Numbered from the stretch's first letter, positions 42,344 through 51,080 are shown. The stretch is DNA of 64,000 bases from JACMLD01 sp963705285 (GCA_963705285.1 OY970066.1:4154001-4218000); one strand, 5' to 3'. Made by a program: numbers and translations. The notes: generated from the sequence alone by a model not told the origin.

Positions 42344-43372
42344 ATGAGTAATACCAACCGCACAGTAGTCACGCTCGACGAATTTACCATTCAGCAGTTA
42401 AGAGATTTTCCCAATGCAACCGGAGAGCTAAGCGGCTTGTTGCGCAATATTGGACTTGCTGCCAAAAGAGTAAACGTGGAGGTAAACAAAGCGGGCCTGG
42501 TAGATATTCTGGGCGATGCAGGTGCGGTTAATATACAGGGTGAAGAAGTAAAAAAACTTGATCTGTTTGCAAACAACCAGTTTATCCGTGTACTGCAACA
42601 GGGTATCAGTTGTGCAGGTATTGCCAGCGAAGAGCTGGATGACTTTGTTGCTTTTGATGATGAGATCAGCAACAACTCAAAATATGTATGCATGTTTGAC
42701 CCGCTGGATGGAAGCGGCAATATAGATGTGAACATATCCATTGGTACCATCTTTGGTGTTTACCGCCGTGTTTCACCCAAAGGCACGCCGGTAACAATAG
42801 CAGACTTTTTACAATCGGGCAAGAACCAGGTGGCCGCAGGGTATGTGGTGTATGGTTCTTCTACCATGCTGGTGTATGGTACCCGCCGCGGGGTAAATGG
42901 CTTTACGCTGGATCCCTCTATTGGAGAATATTGCATGAGCCATCCCAATATTAAATGCCCGCCTTCTGGAAAAATATATTCCGTTAACCACGGTAATTTT
43001 TTCCGTTATCATAAAGGCGTACAGCAATACATCAATGCCTGCCAGAAAAAAGAACCAGCTACCGGTGGGCCTTATACGCAGCGATATATAGGCAGTATGG
43101 TGTCTGATGTACACCGCAATCTGCTGAAAGGTGGTATTTTTATGTATCCCGGCACGGTGGAAAAGCCAAAAGGCAAACTGCGGCTGATGTACGAATGCAA
43201 TCCCTTTGCTTTTATTGCCGAAGTAGCCGGCGGCAAAGCCACCAATGGAAAAGAACGTATACTTGATATACAGCCAACAAAGCTGCACCAGCGTTCTCCA
43301 TTGTTCATAGGCAGTAAAGACATGATGGAAGAATTGGAAAGTTATACCAAAAAGGATAAGGAGTTTGTGTAG
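42344..43372 (+). CDS. fbp: Class 1 fructose-1,6-bisphosphatase
   Basis: 342 aa, normal length. Metal-site motifs: GEEVKKLDLFANNQF, SEELDDFVAFDDE and FDPLDGSGNIDVNISIGTIFGVYR. Substrate-site: YVVYGSSTMLVYGTRRGVNGFTLDPSIGEY and KLRLMYECNPFAFIAEVAGGKAT. It hydrolyses fructose-1,6-bisphosphate to fructose-6-phosphate in gluconeogenesis; Mg-dependent and cytosolic. The stop codon starts a GGAATTAGG repeat. Confidence 0.96.
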   Translation: MSNTNRTVVTLDEFTIQQLRDFPNATGELSGLLRNIGLAAKRVNVEVNKAGLVDILGDAGAVNIQGEEVKKLDLFANNQFIRVLQQGISCAGIASEELDDFVAFDDEISNNSKYVCMFDPLDGSGNIDVNISIGTIFGVYRRVSPKGTPVTIADFLQSGKNQVAAGYVVYGSSTMLVYGTRRGVNGFTLDPSIGEYCMSHPNIKCPPSGKIYSVNHGNFFRYHKGVQQYINACQKKEPATGGPYTQRYIGSMVSDVHRNLLKGGIFMYPGTVEKPKGKLRLMYECNPFAFIAEVAGGKATNGKERILDIQPTKLHQRSPLFIGSKDMMEELESYTKKDKEFV

Positions 43373-43410
43373 GAATTGGGAATTAGGAATTAGGAATTGG
43401 GAATTGGGTT
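43370..43410 (+). repeat. Stop-anchored GGAATTAGG word tract
   Basis: From the TAG stop of fbp: TAGGAATTGGGAATTAGG, then further copies to about 43410. A second AT-rich word run (CATTCAACATTTAAAATG and similar) follows to about 43485, just before the GNAT gene. Confidence 0.75.
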
Positions 43411-43499
43411 TCCGGTTTAACATTTGACAATGAAGTTGGGTAATATTCGTCATTCAACATTTAAAATGTAAAATTCAAAATAAATCTATCAAGCCCAGT

Positions 43500-43961
43500 A
43501 TGCAAATAATTGAATTCGATAAAAGATATCAAGAAGACTTTCGTCAGCTGAACCTACTATGGTTAAATGCTTATAACCTGGCAGAAAGCCATGATCTGCT
43601 GGTACTGAATGATCCCCAGGGCACCATCATTGACAGGGGAGGGCGCATATTTCTGGCCATAGAGAATGAACAACTGGCAGGCACTGCCGCGCTTATGAAA
43701 GAGCATGAAGGTGTGTACGAGCTGGCAAAAATGACCGTTGCAGAAAATTTCCGCGGACAGGGTATCAGCAAATTGCTGATGGTACATTGTCTTGAGCAGG
43801 CGAAAAAATTGGGTGCTAAAAAGATATTATTGTTTTCCAACCACCAGCTTACTACCGCGCTTCACCTGTACCAGCAATTTGGTTTTAGACATATCCCCGT
43901 AGAAGATTCACCATTTGAAACAGCCGACGTTAAAATGGAACTGTTGCTGCCTGCTGAATAG
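43500..43961 (+). CDS. GNAT family N-acetyltransferase
   Basis: 153 aa. GNAT core with LAIENEQLAGTAALMKE, MTVAENFRGQGISKLLMVHCLEQAKKLGAKKILL (acetyl-CoA loop RGQGIS) and the terminal LYQQFGFRHIPVEDSPFETADVKMEL. This C-terminal pattern is common in the MarR-linked/phosphinothricin-like small acetyltransferases of Bacteroidota. Cytosolic; substrate unknown. Confidence 0.92.
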   Translation: MQIIEFDKRYQEDFRQLNLLWLNAYNLAESHDLLVLNDPQGTIIDRGGRIFLAIENEQLAGTAALMKEHEGVYELAKMTVAENFRGQGISKLLMVHCLEQAKKLGAKKILLFSNHQLTTALHLYQQFGFRHIPVEDSPFETADVKMELLLPAE

Positions 43962-44124
43962 CATTACCGGCGTTTTAAAAAGTTCTGCTGGCAATGACGT
44001 TTTACAATACCGAACCGGTAACTTAGCGGTTTCAGCCGCAACGATGCCTGCTGCATGGCCGTAACACCGCCAGCACCGCCTGTATGAATATTTTCGAAAC
44101 AACAAAAAATCCAGCACCAGCATA

Positions 44125-44649
44125 ATGAGTTTGCTTAACCAGTTCAAACAGGTAAAATGTTTTGCGTTTGATGTAGATGGCGTGCTTACAGATGGTTCAT
44201 TGCTTTTGCTCAATGATGGGCAAATGGCGAGAAGTATGAATACCAAAGATGGTTATGCGCTGCAGTTTGCCATTAAGAAAGGCTATCATATTATTATCAT
44301 TTCGGGTGGTGTAAACGCCGAGGGCGCTCGTTTGCGCCTTAATAAACTGGGCATTACTGAAGTGCATTTTCAGGCGGTAGATAAAAAGCAGGTACTTGAA
44401 ACATACATGCAGGCAAATGGTCTTATACCCCAAGAGGTGTTGTTTATGGGCGATGATATACCCGATTACCCTGCCATGGCAGTGGTTGGACTGCCCTGCT
44501 GTCCGTCAGATGCGGTTGCGGAAATAAAAACCATCTCCAAATACATTGCGGCCCAACCCGGTGGCAGAGGTTGTGTGCGCGAAGTGATAGAGAAAGTGAT
44601 GAAACTGCAGGGGCACTGGGGTGTTGATGCATCCATACCCAGCAAATAA
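44125..44649 (+). CDS. kdsC: 3-deoxy-D-manno-octulosonate 8-phosphate phosphatase (KdsC, HAD-IIIA)
   Basis: 174 aa. HAD motif I FDVDGVLTDG (Asp16-x-Asp18), motif II IIISGG, motif III Lys in VDKKQVL and motif IV MGDDIPDYPAM, with PGGRGCVREVIEKVM at the C-terminus, all typical of KdsC. It releases phosphate from KDO-8-phosphate in lipopolysaccharide synthesis. First of a kdsC-UbiA-maf cluster, 60 bp before the UbiA gene. Confidence 0.93.
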   Translation: MSLLNQFKQVKCFAFDVDGVLTDGSLLLLNDGQMARSMNTKDGYALQFAIKKGYHIIIISGGVNAEGARLRLNKLGITEVHFQAVDKKQVLETYMQANGLIPQEVLFMGDDIPDYPAMAVVGLPCCPSDAVAEIKTISKYIAAQPGGRGCVREVIEKVMKLQGHWGVDASIPSK

Positions 44650-44709
44650 ACCCTGCGTTTCTTGGTGCTGAAAATTGATGAGTAATTTGTACAAAGAATA
44701 ACCGTTTAC

Positions 44710-45660
44710 ATGAAATTAATTGGTGCGTTTCTGCGGTTGATACGATGGCCGAACTTATTCTTTATTGTGCTTACACAATTCCTCTTTCTATTTTGTGTCA
44801 TCATTCCCGCTTACCATACGCAGAATGTAGCAGGCGCCTGGTTTATATCGTGGCCGGTGTTTGGCTGGCTTACGGCAGCATCTGTGCTGATTGCCGCTGC
44901 CGGTTATATTATCAATGATTATTTTGATTTGGATATAGACCAGGTTAATAAGCCCAATAATATTATTGTACAGAAGATTATTAAAAGAAGATGGGCCATC
45001 TTCTGGCACATGGGGCTTTCCATTGCAGGCGTACTCATTTCGTTTTTTGTTTGCTGGAAGATCGGTAACTGGATCATAGGCCCGGTAAACCTCGCTTCCG
45101 TTTTTTTATTATTATTCTATTCTACCACGTTTAAGAAGAAATTTCTTATTGGTAATATAATTATCTCGCTGCTAACGGCCTGGGTGGTGTTTGTTTTGTA
45201 CATCGGCGAGCTGGACCTGGTAACTTTTACGCGTGAGGCAAACTACCAGCTTGCCATGACAAGAATTTTTAAACTGGCCGTTTTGTACGGCGGTTTTGCG
45301 TTTGTAATATCGCTTGTGCGTGAAGTGGTAAAAGATATGGAAGATATAAAAGGGGATGAAAAATTTGGTTGCCGTACCATGCCGGTGGTATGGGGCATTC
45401 CCGCATCTAAAGTTTTTGCAGGTGTATGGCTGATTGTGTTAATGACTGCAGTGCTGGTGTTGTTTGTGTATGCTATTTTAATTGGATGGTTTGTAGCGGC
45501 ACTTTTTGTTCTGTTGCTGGTGGTATTGCCGCTTGCATTTATCGTACACAGGTTATACCAGGCCACCAGTGCCACGCAGTTTCATGGCATCAGTACATTA
45601 ATTAAATTGGTGATGCTCACGGGTATCATTTCTATGGTGTTTTTTAAATGGCATATATAA
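44710..45660 (+). CDS. UbiA family prenyltransferase (geranylgeranylglycerol-phosphate type)
   Basis: 316 aa with eight to nine membrane helices. First Asp-rich motif IINDYFDLDIDQVNKPNN (69-75 core), second motif REVVKDMEDIKGDEKFGCRTMP. The Bacteroidota homologues are usually annotated geranylgeranylglycerol-phosphate geranylgeranyltransferase-like; a quinone-type prenyl acceptor is an alternative. Inner membrane, Mg-dependent. The stop overlaps the maf ATG (TAATG), so the two are translationally coupled. Confidence 0.88.
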   Translation: MKLIGAFLRLIRWPNLFFIVLTQFLFLFCVIIPAYHTQNVAGAWFISWPVFGWLTAASVLIAAAGYIINDYFDLDIDQVNKPNNIIVQKIIKRRWAIFWHMGLSIAGVLISFFVCWKIGNWIIGPVNLASVFLLLFYSTTFKKKFLIGNIIISLLTAWVVFVLYIGELDLVTFTREANYQLAMTRIFKLAVLYGGFAFVISLVREVVKDMEDIKGDEKFGCRTMPVVWGIPASKVFAGVWLIVLMTAVLVLFVYAILIGWFVAALFVLLLVVLPLAFIVHRLYQATSATQFHGISTLIKLVMLTGIISMVFFKWHI

Positions 45661-46223
45661 TGGAGAGAATAGTATTGGCATCGCAATCGCCCCGCAGAAA
45701 ACAGTTGCTTGAATGGGCAGAAGTGGCGTTTGATGTAATCATTAAAGAAACAGAAGAACTTTACCCGGCAGATCTGCCCGCCGAAGAAGTGCCCGTATAC
45801 ATTGCGAGGAACAAAGCGTTGGCGGTAAAACAAGAGCTCACCCATGAGCGGATTATACTGGCTGCTGACACGGTGGTGGTACTGGAGGGACGCATCATTG
45901 GTAAACCGACCGATCGCAGCCACGCCATCGAAATTTTGCAATCACTCTCCGGCCAGCGCCACCAGGTTATTACGGGTGTGGTCATTCTTACCGCAGAAGA
46001 AGAGATTTCATTTGCAGATATTACCGAAGTATGGTTTCATGATCTTACGCTGGAGCAAATAGTTTTTTACGTTGACAAATACCGTCCTTACGACAAAGCC
46101 GGTGCATATGCCATACAAGAATGGATTGGCGTTACAGGCATACGGTCTGTAAAAGGCGATTTCTATAATGTAATGGGCCTTCCCGTTAGCAGGGTGGTAC
46201 AGCAACTGGCAGCGTTAGTGTAG
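45660..46223 (+). CDS. maf: Maf family nucleoside triphosphate pyrophosphatase
   Basis: 187 aa from the ATG at 45660, which overlaps the UbiA stop. N-terminal VLASQSPRRKQLLEWA, the central AADTVVVLEGRIIGKPTD and C-terminal DKAGAYAIQEWIGVTGIRSVKGDFYNVMGLP. Maf proteins hydrolyse dTTP/UTP or modified NTPs to the monophosphate and PPi, a house-cleaning role also linked to septum formation. Cytosolic. Confidence 0.95.
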   Translation: MERIVLASQSPRRKQLLEWAEVAFDVIIKETEELYPADLPAEEVPVYIARNKALAVKQELTHERIILAADTVVVLEGRIIGKPTDRSHAIEILQSLSGQRHQVITGVVILTAEEEISFADITEVWFHDLTLEQIVFYVDKYRPYDKAGAYAIQEWIGVTGIRSVKGDFYNVMGLPVSRVVQQLAALV

Positions 46224-46238
46224 GATTATTCGCTGTGC

Positions 46239-46415
46239 GCTGCTAGCTATGAGCTATGAGCAGTAGTTTTTGCCGTAAAAAGAAGTCACTACTCTCTGTA
46301 TATAACGATTATAAATATTTAAACTTCACTGTTCATTTCCCACACTAATTATTGAAATTCGATGGAGAAAGCATTTGGCTAACAGCTAAACGCTAGCAGC
46401 TCATAGCTAACAGCT
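46239..46415. repeat. Mirrored AGCTATGAGCT word tract
   Basis: Left cluster GCTGCTAGCTATGAGC plus a further GCTATGAGCAG at 46239-46263. Right cluster GCTAGCAGCTCATAGC plus TAACAGCT at 46392-46415 is built from the reverse complement of the same words. Between co-directional maf and DUF2851 genes. Confidence 0.65.
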
Positions 46416-46434
46416 TTCTCAAAACCTTATCTTA

Positions 46435-47706
46435 ATGACTGAAAGACTTCTCCAGTTTATCTGGCAGTTTCAGTACTTCAACAGGCATGAACTATGTACC
46501 TGTGATGGTGCTGTACTGCAAATCATACATCCGGGTAAATACAATACTAACCAGGGGCCCGATTTTCTTGAGGCCAGCATAAAAATCGACAATACCATTC
46601 TGGTAGGCAATATTGAATTGCATGTGCAAGCCAGCGATTGGCACAAGCACGGGCACCAGACCGACAGCAATTATAAAAACATCATTTTGCATGTGGTGTG
46701 GCAGCAGGATGATTATCCGCTTCCGGGTGCGGTACCGGCACTGGATCTAGAAAACAGGGTATCTGCATTATTACTGCGCCAATACCATGAGTGGATGCAA
46801 CAGGCTTCGTGCATACCATGCGCTGCTGCTGTTAAAGAAATAAAACCACTCGTTTGGCTCTCGTGGACAGACAGGTTACTGGCCGAAAGACTGCAGCGAA
46901 AAAGCGGGTATGTGTTGCAGTTATTAAGCGATAATCATTTTCACTGGGAGGAAACCTGTTGGCAATTATTAGCAAAGAATTTCGGCATGCAGGTAAATGC
47001 TGAAGCCTTTGAGGCCATTGCGCGCACGTTGTCCCTTGCGGTTCTTGCCCGGCATAAAAACCAGGTGCCTGTGCTGGAAGCGCTCTTGTTGGGACAAGCC
47101 GGCCTGTTGAATGCCTCGTTTACCGATAGCTATGCGCGGTTGCTCTACCGGGAGTACGAATTTCACCGTTATAAATACAAACTGGCAAAACCGCCATTAC
47201 CAGTCTATTTTCTGCGGATGCGACCGGCGGCGTTTCCTACTATCCGGCTGGCACAGCTGGCGATGCTGGTGCACCAGGCCAGTCATTTTTTTGCCGTTAT
47301 TAAAGATGCTGTTAGCGTGGATGAAGTGAAGCAGCTGCTGGCCGTGCAAGCCAATGATTATTGGCATTATCATTATAAACCCGGCGAACAAGCAGATTAC
47401 AGCATAAAAAAACTGGGCGTGGGTATGATCAATAATATTCTTATCAACACGGTGGTACCGGTATTGTTTGCTTATGGGTTGTACCATAAAGATCTTGCCC
47501 AGCAAGAAAAAGCCATGGCCTGGATGGCAGCCATACCACCCGAAATAAATACCATCACGCAAGAATGGCAACAACTGGGCATCGCCAATCACCACGCCCA
47601 TCAAAGCCAGGCACTGATAGAATTAAAAACACAGTATTGTAACGCCAAAAGATGTTTAGACTGTGCCGTGGGTAATGCGCTCTTAAAGGGAAAAGCTATT
47701 TCTTGA
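46435..47706 (+). CDS. DUF2851 family protein
   Basis: 423 aa. Strong N-terminal family block: LLQFIWQFQYFNRHELCT, GKYNTNQGPDFLEASIKID and VGNIELHVQASDWHKHGHQTD, which has the look of a nuclease-like or metal-binding core (GPDF...E..H). C-terminal Cys pairs CNAKRCLDCAVG. DUF2851 is Bacteroidota-specific with no known function; a PD-(D/E)XK-type core is my inference from the D-x-E spacing. The TGA stop begins a GATTTTGAG tract. Confidence 0.9.
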   Translation: MTERLLQFIWQFQYFNRHELCTCDGAVLQIIHPGKYNTNQGPDFLEASIKIDNTILVGNIELHVQASDWHKHGHQTDSNYKNIILHVVWQQDDYPLPGAVPALDLENRVSALLLRQYHEWMQQASCIPCAAAVKEIKPLVWLSWTDRLLAERLQRKSGYVLQLLSDNHFHWEETCWQLLAKNFGMQVNAEAFEAIARTLSLAVLARHKNQVPVLEALLLGQAGLLNASFTDSYARLLYREYEFHRYKYKLAKPPLPVYFLRMRPAAFPTIRLAQLAMLVHQASHFFAVIKDAVSVDEVKQLLAVQANDYWHYHYKPGEQADYSIKKLGVGMINNILINTVVPVLFAYGLYHKDLAQQEKAMAWMAAIPPEINTITQEWQQLGIANHHAHQSQALIELKTQYCNAKRCLDCAVGNALLKGKAIS

Positions 47707-47945
47707 TTTTGAGAGGCGGGATGTGGAGATTTCGGGATTGTTGGATTGCGGGATTTTGAGATTTGTAGGCAATTTTCGATTTTGAGATTTCGGGATTTTG
47801 AGTTTGGTGTGCAACGCTGTTTGCAAGGTTAACGAATTGATGACTTGTTACAGGCCGCACAAAAAGCAATCTTAAGATCTCGCAATCTCTACATCTCAAA
47901 ATCTCAAGATCTCGCAATCTCAAAATCTCAACATCCCGCAATCAG
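47704..47945. repeat. Mirrored stop-anchored GATTTTGAG tract between convergent genes
   Basis: Left (47704-47805): TTGATTTTGAG, GGAGATTTCGGGATT and similar words in the sense of DUF2851. Right (47866-47945): CTCAAAATCTCAAGATCTCG and similar, which on the - strand is again GATTTTGAGATT in the sense of the GNAT gene. The DUF2851 TGA and the GNAT C-terminal LIAGC plus TGA lie within the words. 221 bp separate the stops. Confidence 0.85.
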
Positions 47946-48449
47946 CAATTTCTTCAATACCACAAACTCAAGCGGTTGTTTGGGTATGCCAAAAGTTGGG
48001 TCGGTAGGAAATGGTTTTCTTTCGCCCGTTTTTACATAACCATGCCGTTCATACCAGGCGATTAGTTCATGGCGTACAGAAATAACAGTCATATAAATAG
48101 CACCCGCGTTTTCCTTTTTTGCATATATTTCTGCCCCCTGCAATAACTTTTTGCCGATGCCGCCCGCCTGTAATTCCGGAGAAACAGTCAGCATGCCCAG
48201 GTAAAGTGTGCCGGCCTGGTTTTCGAGATATACTGTACCCGAAATAGCCTGTTCATCATTGCGGGCAACCAGCATCACGGCACCGGGCTTATTTATCATT
48301 TCGGATAATATGGCTTCGTTGGTGCGTATGCCGTCCAGTAAATCCGCCTCAGTAGTCCATCCTTTTTTAGAATGCTCGCCGCGGTAAGCGCTGTTGATGA
48401 GTGTGTTCAATGCCGGAACATCAGCCGGGCTGGCAATCGATATATTCAT
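47928..48449 (-). CDS. GNAT family N-acetyltransferase
   Basis: 173 aa. GNAT core: IASPADVPALNTLINSAYRGE, GTVYLENQAGTLYLGMLTV, then SPELQAGGIGKKLLQGAEIYA (acetyl-CoA loop) and VISVRHELIAWYERHGYVKTGERKPFP. The end EFVVLKKLLIAGC is unusual: the last five residues come from repeat DNA, and homologues would be expected to stop near VLKK (inference). Cytosolic; substrate unknown. Confidence 0.92.
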   Translation of the reverse strand: MNISIASPADVPALNTLINSAYRGEHSKKGWTTEADLLDGIRTNEAILSEMINKPGAVMLVARNDEQAISGTVYLENQAGTLYLGMLTVSPELQAGGIGKKLLQGAEIYAKKENAGAIYMTVISVRHELIAWYERHGYVKTGERKPFPTDPTFGIPKQPLEFVVLKKLLIAGC

Positions 48450-48554
48450 TATGGTGTATTGATTCAGCCGCTAATGTAAGCGCTGTTGTTTATATAGCGC
48501 TTTGGTAAACAAGAAAATTTGTAATTTTATGGGTCATTCTAAACGGCTTGCCAT

Positions 48555-49538
48555 ATGGATATTTTAAAGATATTACGTGATGAGTTCACCGGTTTCTTCG
48601 GCATACGGCACTGGCTCACCATGTTTAAAAACAATGATTACAGCAGCCTGTTCACGCTGGAGGGCGCAGTAAAGGCCATTGGGCCGCTGATACCGCTTAT
48701 ATTACTGCTTGAAATTGGGCGGGCCGTGTTGTATAAAAAATTCAAGATCGAAGAATACAGAATTCCGTTTTTCATATTTGTATTCAACCGTTTTGTATCG
48801 AGCTTTATATCCATTGCCGCAGTTGGTTTCTGCATTGCCTTGTTTTCAAAATATGCCATCATGAAAACCAGCTTTACGTGGTATTGGTTTATCTATGGTT
48901 ACCTGATTTGGGAGTTTGCCCATTTTGTATATCACTACCTGGGGCATAAAGTGAGGTTGTTCTGGTGCCTGCATTCTACGCATCATGCGCCGGAACAAAT
49001 GAACCTCTCGGTTACATTCGCTCATTTTTTCCTGGAAGCGCCATATGCCGGTGTTATCCGTACTACCATTTGTATATTGATGGGTGTAAACGCGCCGCTG
49101 TTGTTTTTCATTATGTTTGTGGATGGTACCTGGGGAGCATTTATTCATGTGGGTGAAAATATTCTGAAAGACGGCCGAATGGGCTTCCTGAATAAGATTA
49201 TACTAACGCCTTCTCACCACCGGGTGCACCATGCCAAGAACCCGCTTTATATGGATACCAATTTCTGCAACCTGCTCAATGTATGGGATAAAGTATTCAA
49301 TACTTACCAGGATGAAAAAGACGAAGAGCGACCGGTGTACGGCATCACCCGTAAAATGAACCCCAGAAATTTTTGGGATGTTTACTTCGGTGAGCTGGCT
49401 GCCCTTGGCAGGGATGTATGGCATGCGCCGGGAATCAAAAATAAAATTCGCTACATTTTTATGCCACCAGGCTGGAGCCACACCGGCGATCACAAAACAG
49501 CCGCCCAGGTGCGAAATGAATTCTTATCAAGTTTATAG
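48555..49538 (+). CDS. Sterol desaturase / fatty acid hydroxylase family protein
   Basis: 327 aa. About four membrane helices and the diiron histidine motifs of the superfamily: HFVYHYLGH (HxxxH), HSTHHAPEQMN (HxxHH) and the late HHRVHHAKN (HxxHH), plus HxG in HVGENI. It uses O2 to hydroxylate or desaturate a lipid in the inner membrane; close Bacteroidota relatives act on lipids of unknown identity. The SSL residues and the TAG stop are repeat-encoded. Confidence 0.92.
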   Translation: MDILKILRDEFTGFFGIRHWLTMFKNNDYSSLFTLEGAVKAIGPLIPLILLLEIGRAVLYKKFKIEEYRIPFFIFVFNRFVSSFISIAAVGFCIALFSKYAIMKTSFTWYWFIYGYLIWEFAHFVYHYLGHKVRLFWCLHSTHHAPEQMNLSVTFAHFFLEAPYAGVIRTTICILMGVNAPLLFFIMFVDGTWGAFIHVGENILKDGRMGFLNKIILTPSHHRVHHAKNPLYMDTNFCNLLNVWDKVFNTYQDEKDEERPVYGITRKMNPRNFWDVYFGELAALGRDVWHAPGIKNKIRYIFMPPGWSHTGDHKTAAQVRNEFLSSL

Positions 49539-49716
49539 TTTTTTATAGTTTATAGTTTTCAGTTTGTAGTTTTTTGTAGCGGGAAGTAGCTGCAAGTTAC
49601 CGGCGAATTATCTCACAAAGAGCTAAAATGTTGCAAAAGCGAACTCAAGAACTCCGAACTTCCGAACTTCCGAACTTTCAAACTCAAACGAACTAAAAAC
49701 CAAAAACTAAAAACTA
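49527..49716. repeat. Mirrored stop-anchored AGTTTATAG/AGTTC tract between convergent genes
   Basis: Left (49527-49580): AGTTTATAGTTTTTTATAG and further copies from the + gene's last codons. Right (49641-49716): GAACTTCCGAACTT words giving way to AACTAAAAACCAAAAACT, the - strand sense reading TAGTTTTTAGTTTTTGG from the OsmC stop outward. 175 bp separate the stops. Confidence 0.82.
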
Positions 49717-50121
49717 TTTCCACTCATACACAACATTGGTTTCAATACCGGTATGAATGCTTTTCATAACGGGGCAATTGTCGCCAATGCGTTGCAGTAA
49801 TTCCTTGTCTTTTTCATCAAGTTTTAATGTGGCCGGAAACCCAACCGCAATATCTATTTTGCCAACACGGCGTGGTTCGCTCAGCATGTGTTTTTGTACC
49901 TGCAGGGTAGTGCCGGTTAAATCGATGCCCATATCTGCCGCTCTTATGCCCATGGTGGTAACAATACAGGTACCCAACGATACACAAAGTAAATCCGTAG
50001 GAGAAAATCGTTCACCTTTGCCGCGATTATCAGTAGGCGCATCGGTTTCAATAACAGAACCACTTTGGTTATGGGTAGCATTGCAGCGCAGTTGGCCGGT
50101 GTAAATAATTGTTGCAGTCAT
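49714..50121 (-). CDS. OsmC family protein
   Basis: 135 aa. Starts TATIIYTGQLRCNATHNQSG, with the catalytic cysteines in DLLCVSLGTCIVTTMG and GDNCPVMKSIH (Cys about 46-53 and Cys 117). OsmC/Ohr proteins reduce organic hydroperoxides with thiol cofactors or hydrolyse esters; the CxxxxGTC pattern fits the OsmC/YhfA-type branch. Cytosolic. Divergent from the secreted protein at 50199. Confidence 0.9.
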   Translation of the reverse strand: MTATIIYTGQLRCNATHNQSGSVIETDAPTDNRGKGERFSPTDLLCVSLGTCIVTTMGIRAADMGIDLTGTTLQVQKHMLSEPRRVGKIDIAVGFPATLKLDEKDKELLQRIGDNCPVMKSIHTGIETNVVYEWK

Positions 50122-50198
50122 GTAAGTAAAAATGTTAAATAAACTGTTGGTGGATTATTTTTGTCTAAATTTACGTTAATAGATTAAACGACAAAGTT

Positions 50199-51011
50199 GT
50201 GAAGAAAATATTAACCGTTATTACCTTTTCAATCATTGCATTTGCGTTACAGGCTCAGAATAATGAGCCAACACATACACCCAACCGGCCAGATCGCAAA
50301 TCCGAAAAAAGGCAACGTATCAATGCCTTGCTGAAGCTCGAAGAAGAAGGTGATCCGGCCTTTAAAAAACAAAATGTTTTTGGTATTAAACTGGCTACAG
50401 ACGGCTACGGTTTATCTTTTGAAAAAGGTAAATACAAAACACCGCGCAGAACCTTGTTGTTTCAATTTGAATTAAACGAAAAAAAACACAATAAAGAAGA
50501 AAAACTTGCCATTGGGCCACAAAGCAGTTTTGGCCAGGTAAATTCCATTATATGGGGCAAGGTCAATAATTTTTACCAGTTCAAAGTAGGCGTAGGACAA
50601 CAACAGCTCATTGGAGGCAAAGCCAATAAAAGCGGGGTGGCGGTATCGGCCATTTATGCCGGCGGAATAACTGCCGGGCTTGTAAAACCCTATTTACTCG
50701 ATTTGGAAAATGTGGCCACCCGTGAACAGGTTCGCAAAAGTTTTGCAGATACCGCAGACGGCAACCAGTATGACGTGTTGGGCGCTTCGGGCTTTACCCA
50801 TGGGTGGGGCCAGCTTAAAGTTAAACCCGGTGTACATGCTAAAATAGCTATGCGTTTTGATTATGGCCGTTTTAACGAAACCGTGGCTGCCATTGAAGCC
50901 GGTTTAAATGCTGAATACTATTTTGGAAAAATTGAACAGCTGATCTACAATAAACCAAAGAATTTCTTCTTCAACGCGTATGTGACCATATTATTCGGGC
51001 GACGAAAATAG
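50199..51011 (+). CDS. Secreted hypothetical (outer-membrane-like) protein, GTG start
   Basis: 270 aa. It begins at GTG 50199, which opens the signal peptide MKKILTVITFSIIAFALQAQ, so the non-ATG start is well supported. A charged linker (HTPNRPDRKSEKRQR) precedes Gly/aromatic beta strands (NVFGIKLATDGYGLSFEKG, FYQFKVGVGQQQLIGG) and the final FNAYVTILFGRRK. Probably an outer-membrane barrel found next to lipA in related genomes (not verified). Function unknown. Confidence 0.75.
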   Translation: MKKILTVITFSIIAFALQAQNNEPTHTPNRPDRKSEKRQRINALLKLEEEGDPAFKKQNVFGIKLATDGYGLSFEKGKYKTPRRTLLFQFELNEKKHNKEEKLAIGPQSSFGQVNSIIWGKVNNFYQFKVGVGQQQLIGGKANKSGVAVSAIYAGGITAGLVKPYLLDLENVATREQVRKSFADTADGNQYDVLGASGFTHGWGQLKVKPGVHAKIAMRFDYGRFNETVAAIEAGLNAEYYFGKIEQLIYNKPKNFFFNAYVTILFGRRK

Positions 51012-51050
51012 CCGCCTTCCTGCCATTTTACTGCAATGCAAGGTTTAGCA

Positions 51051-51080
51051 TTGAAATAAGCCATTCCTGAACTATTTTTG
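51051..51080 (+). promoter_or_regulatory. Bacteroidota promoter upstream of lipA
   Basis: -33 TTG at 51051-51053, 19-nt spacer, -7 TATTTTTG at 51073-51080. The leader to the lipA ATG is about 115 nt. Confidence 0.6.

Noticed and set aside
42809..43453. - strand open frame opposite fbp
   Set aside because: fbp is full length and conserved; the opposite frame has no start context or motif.
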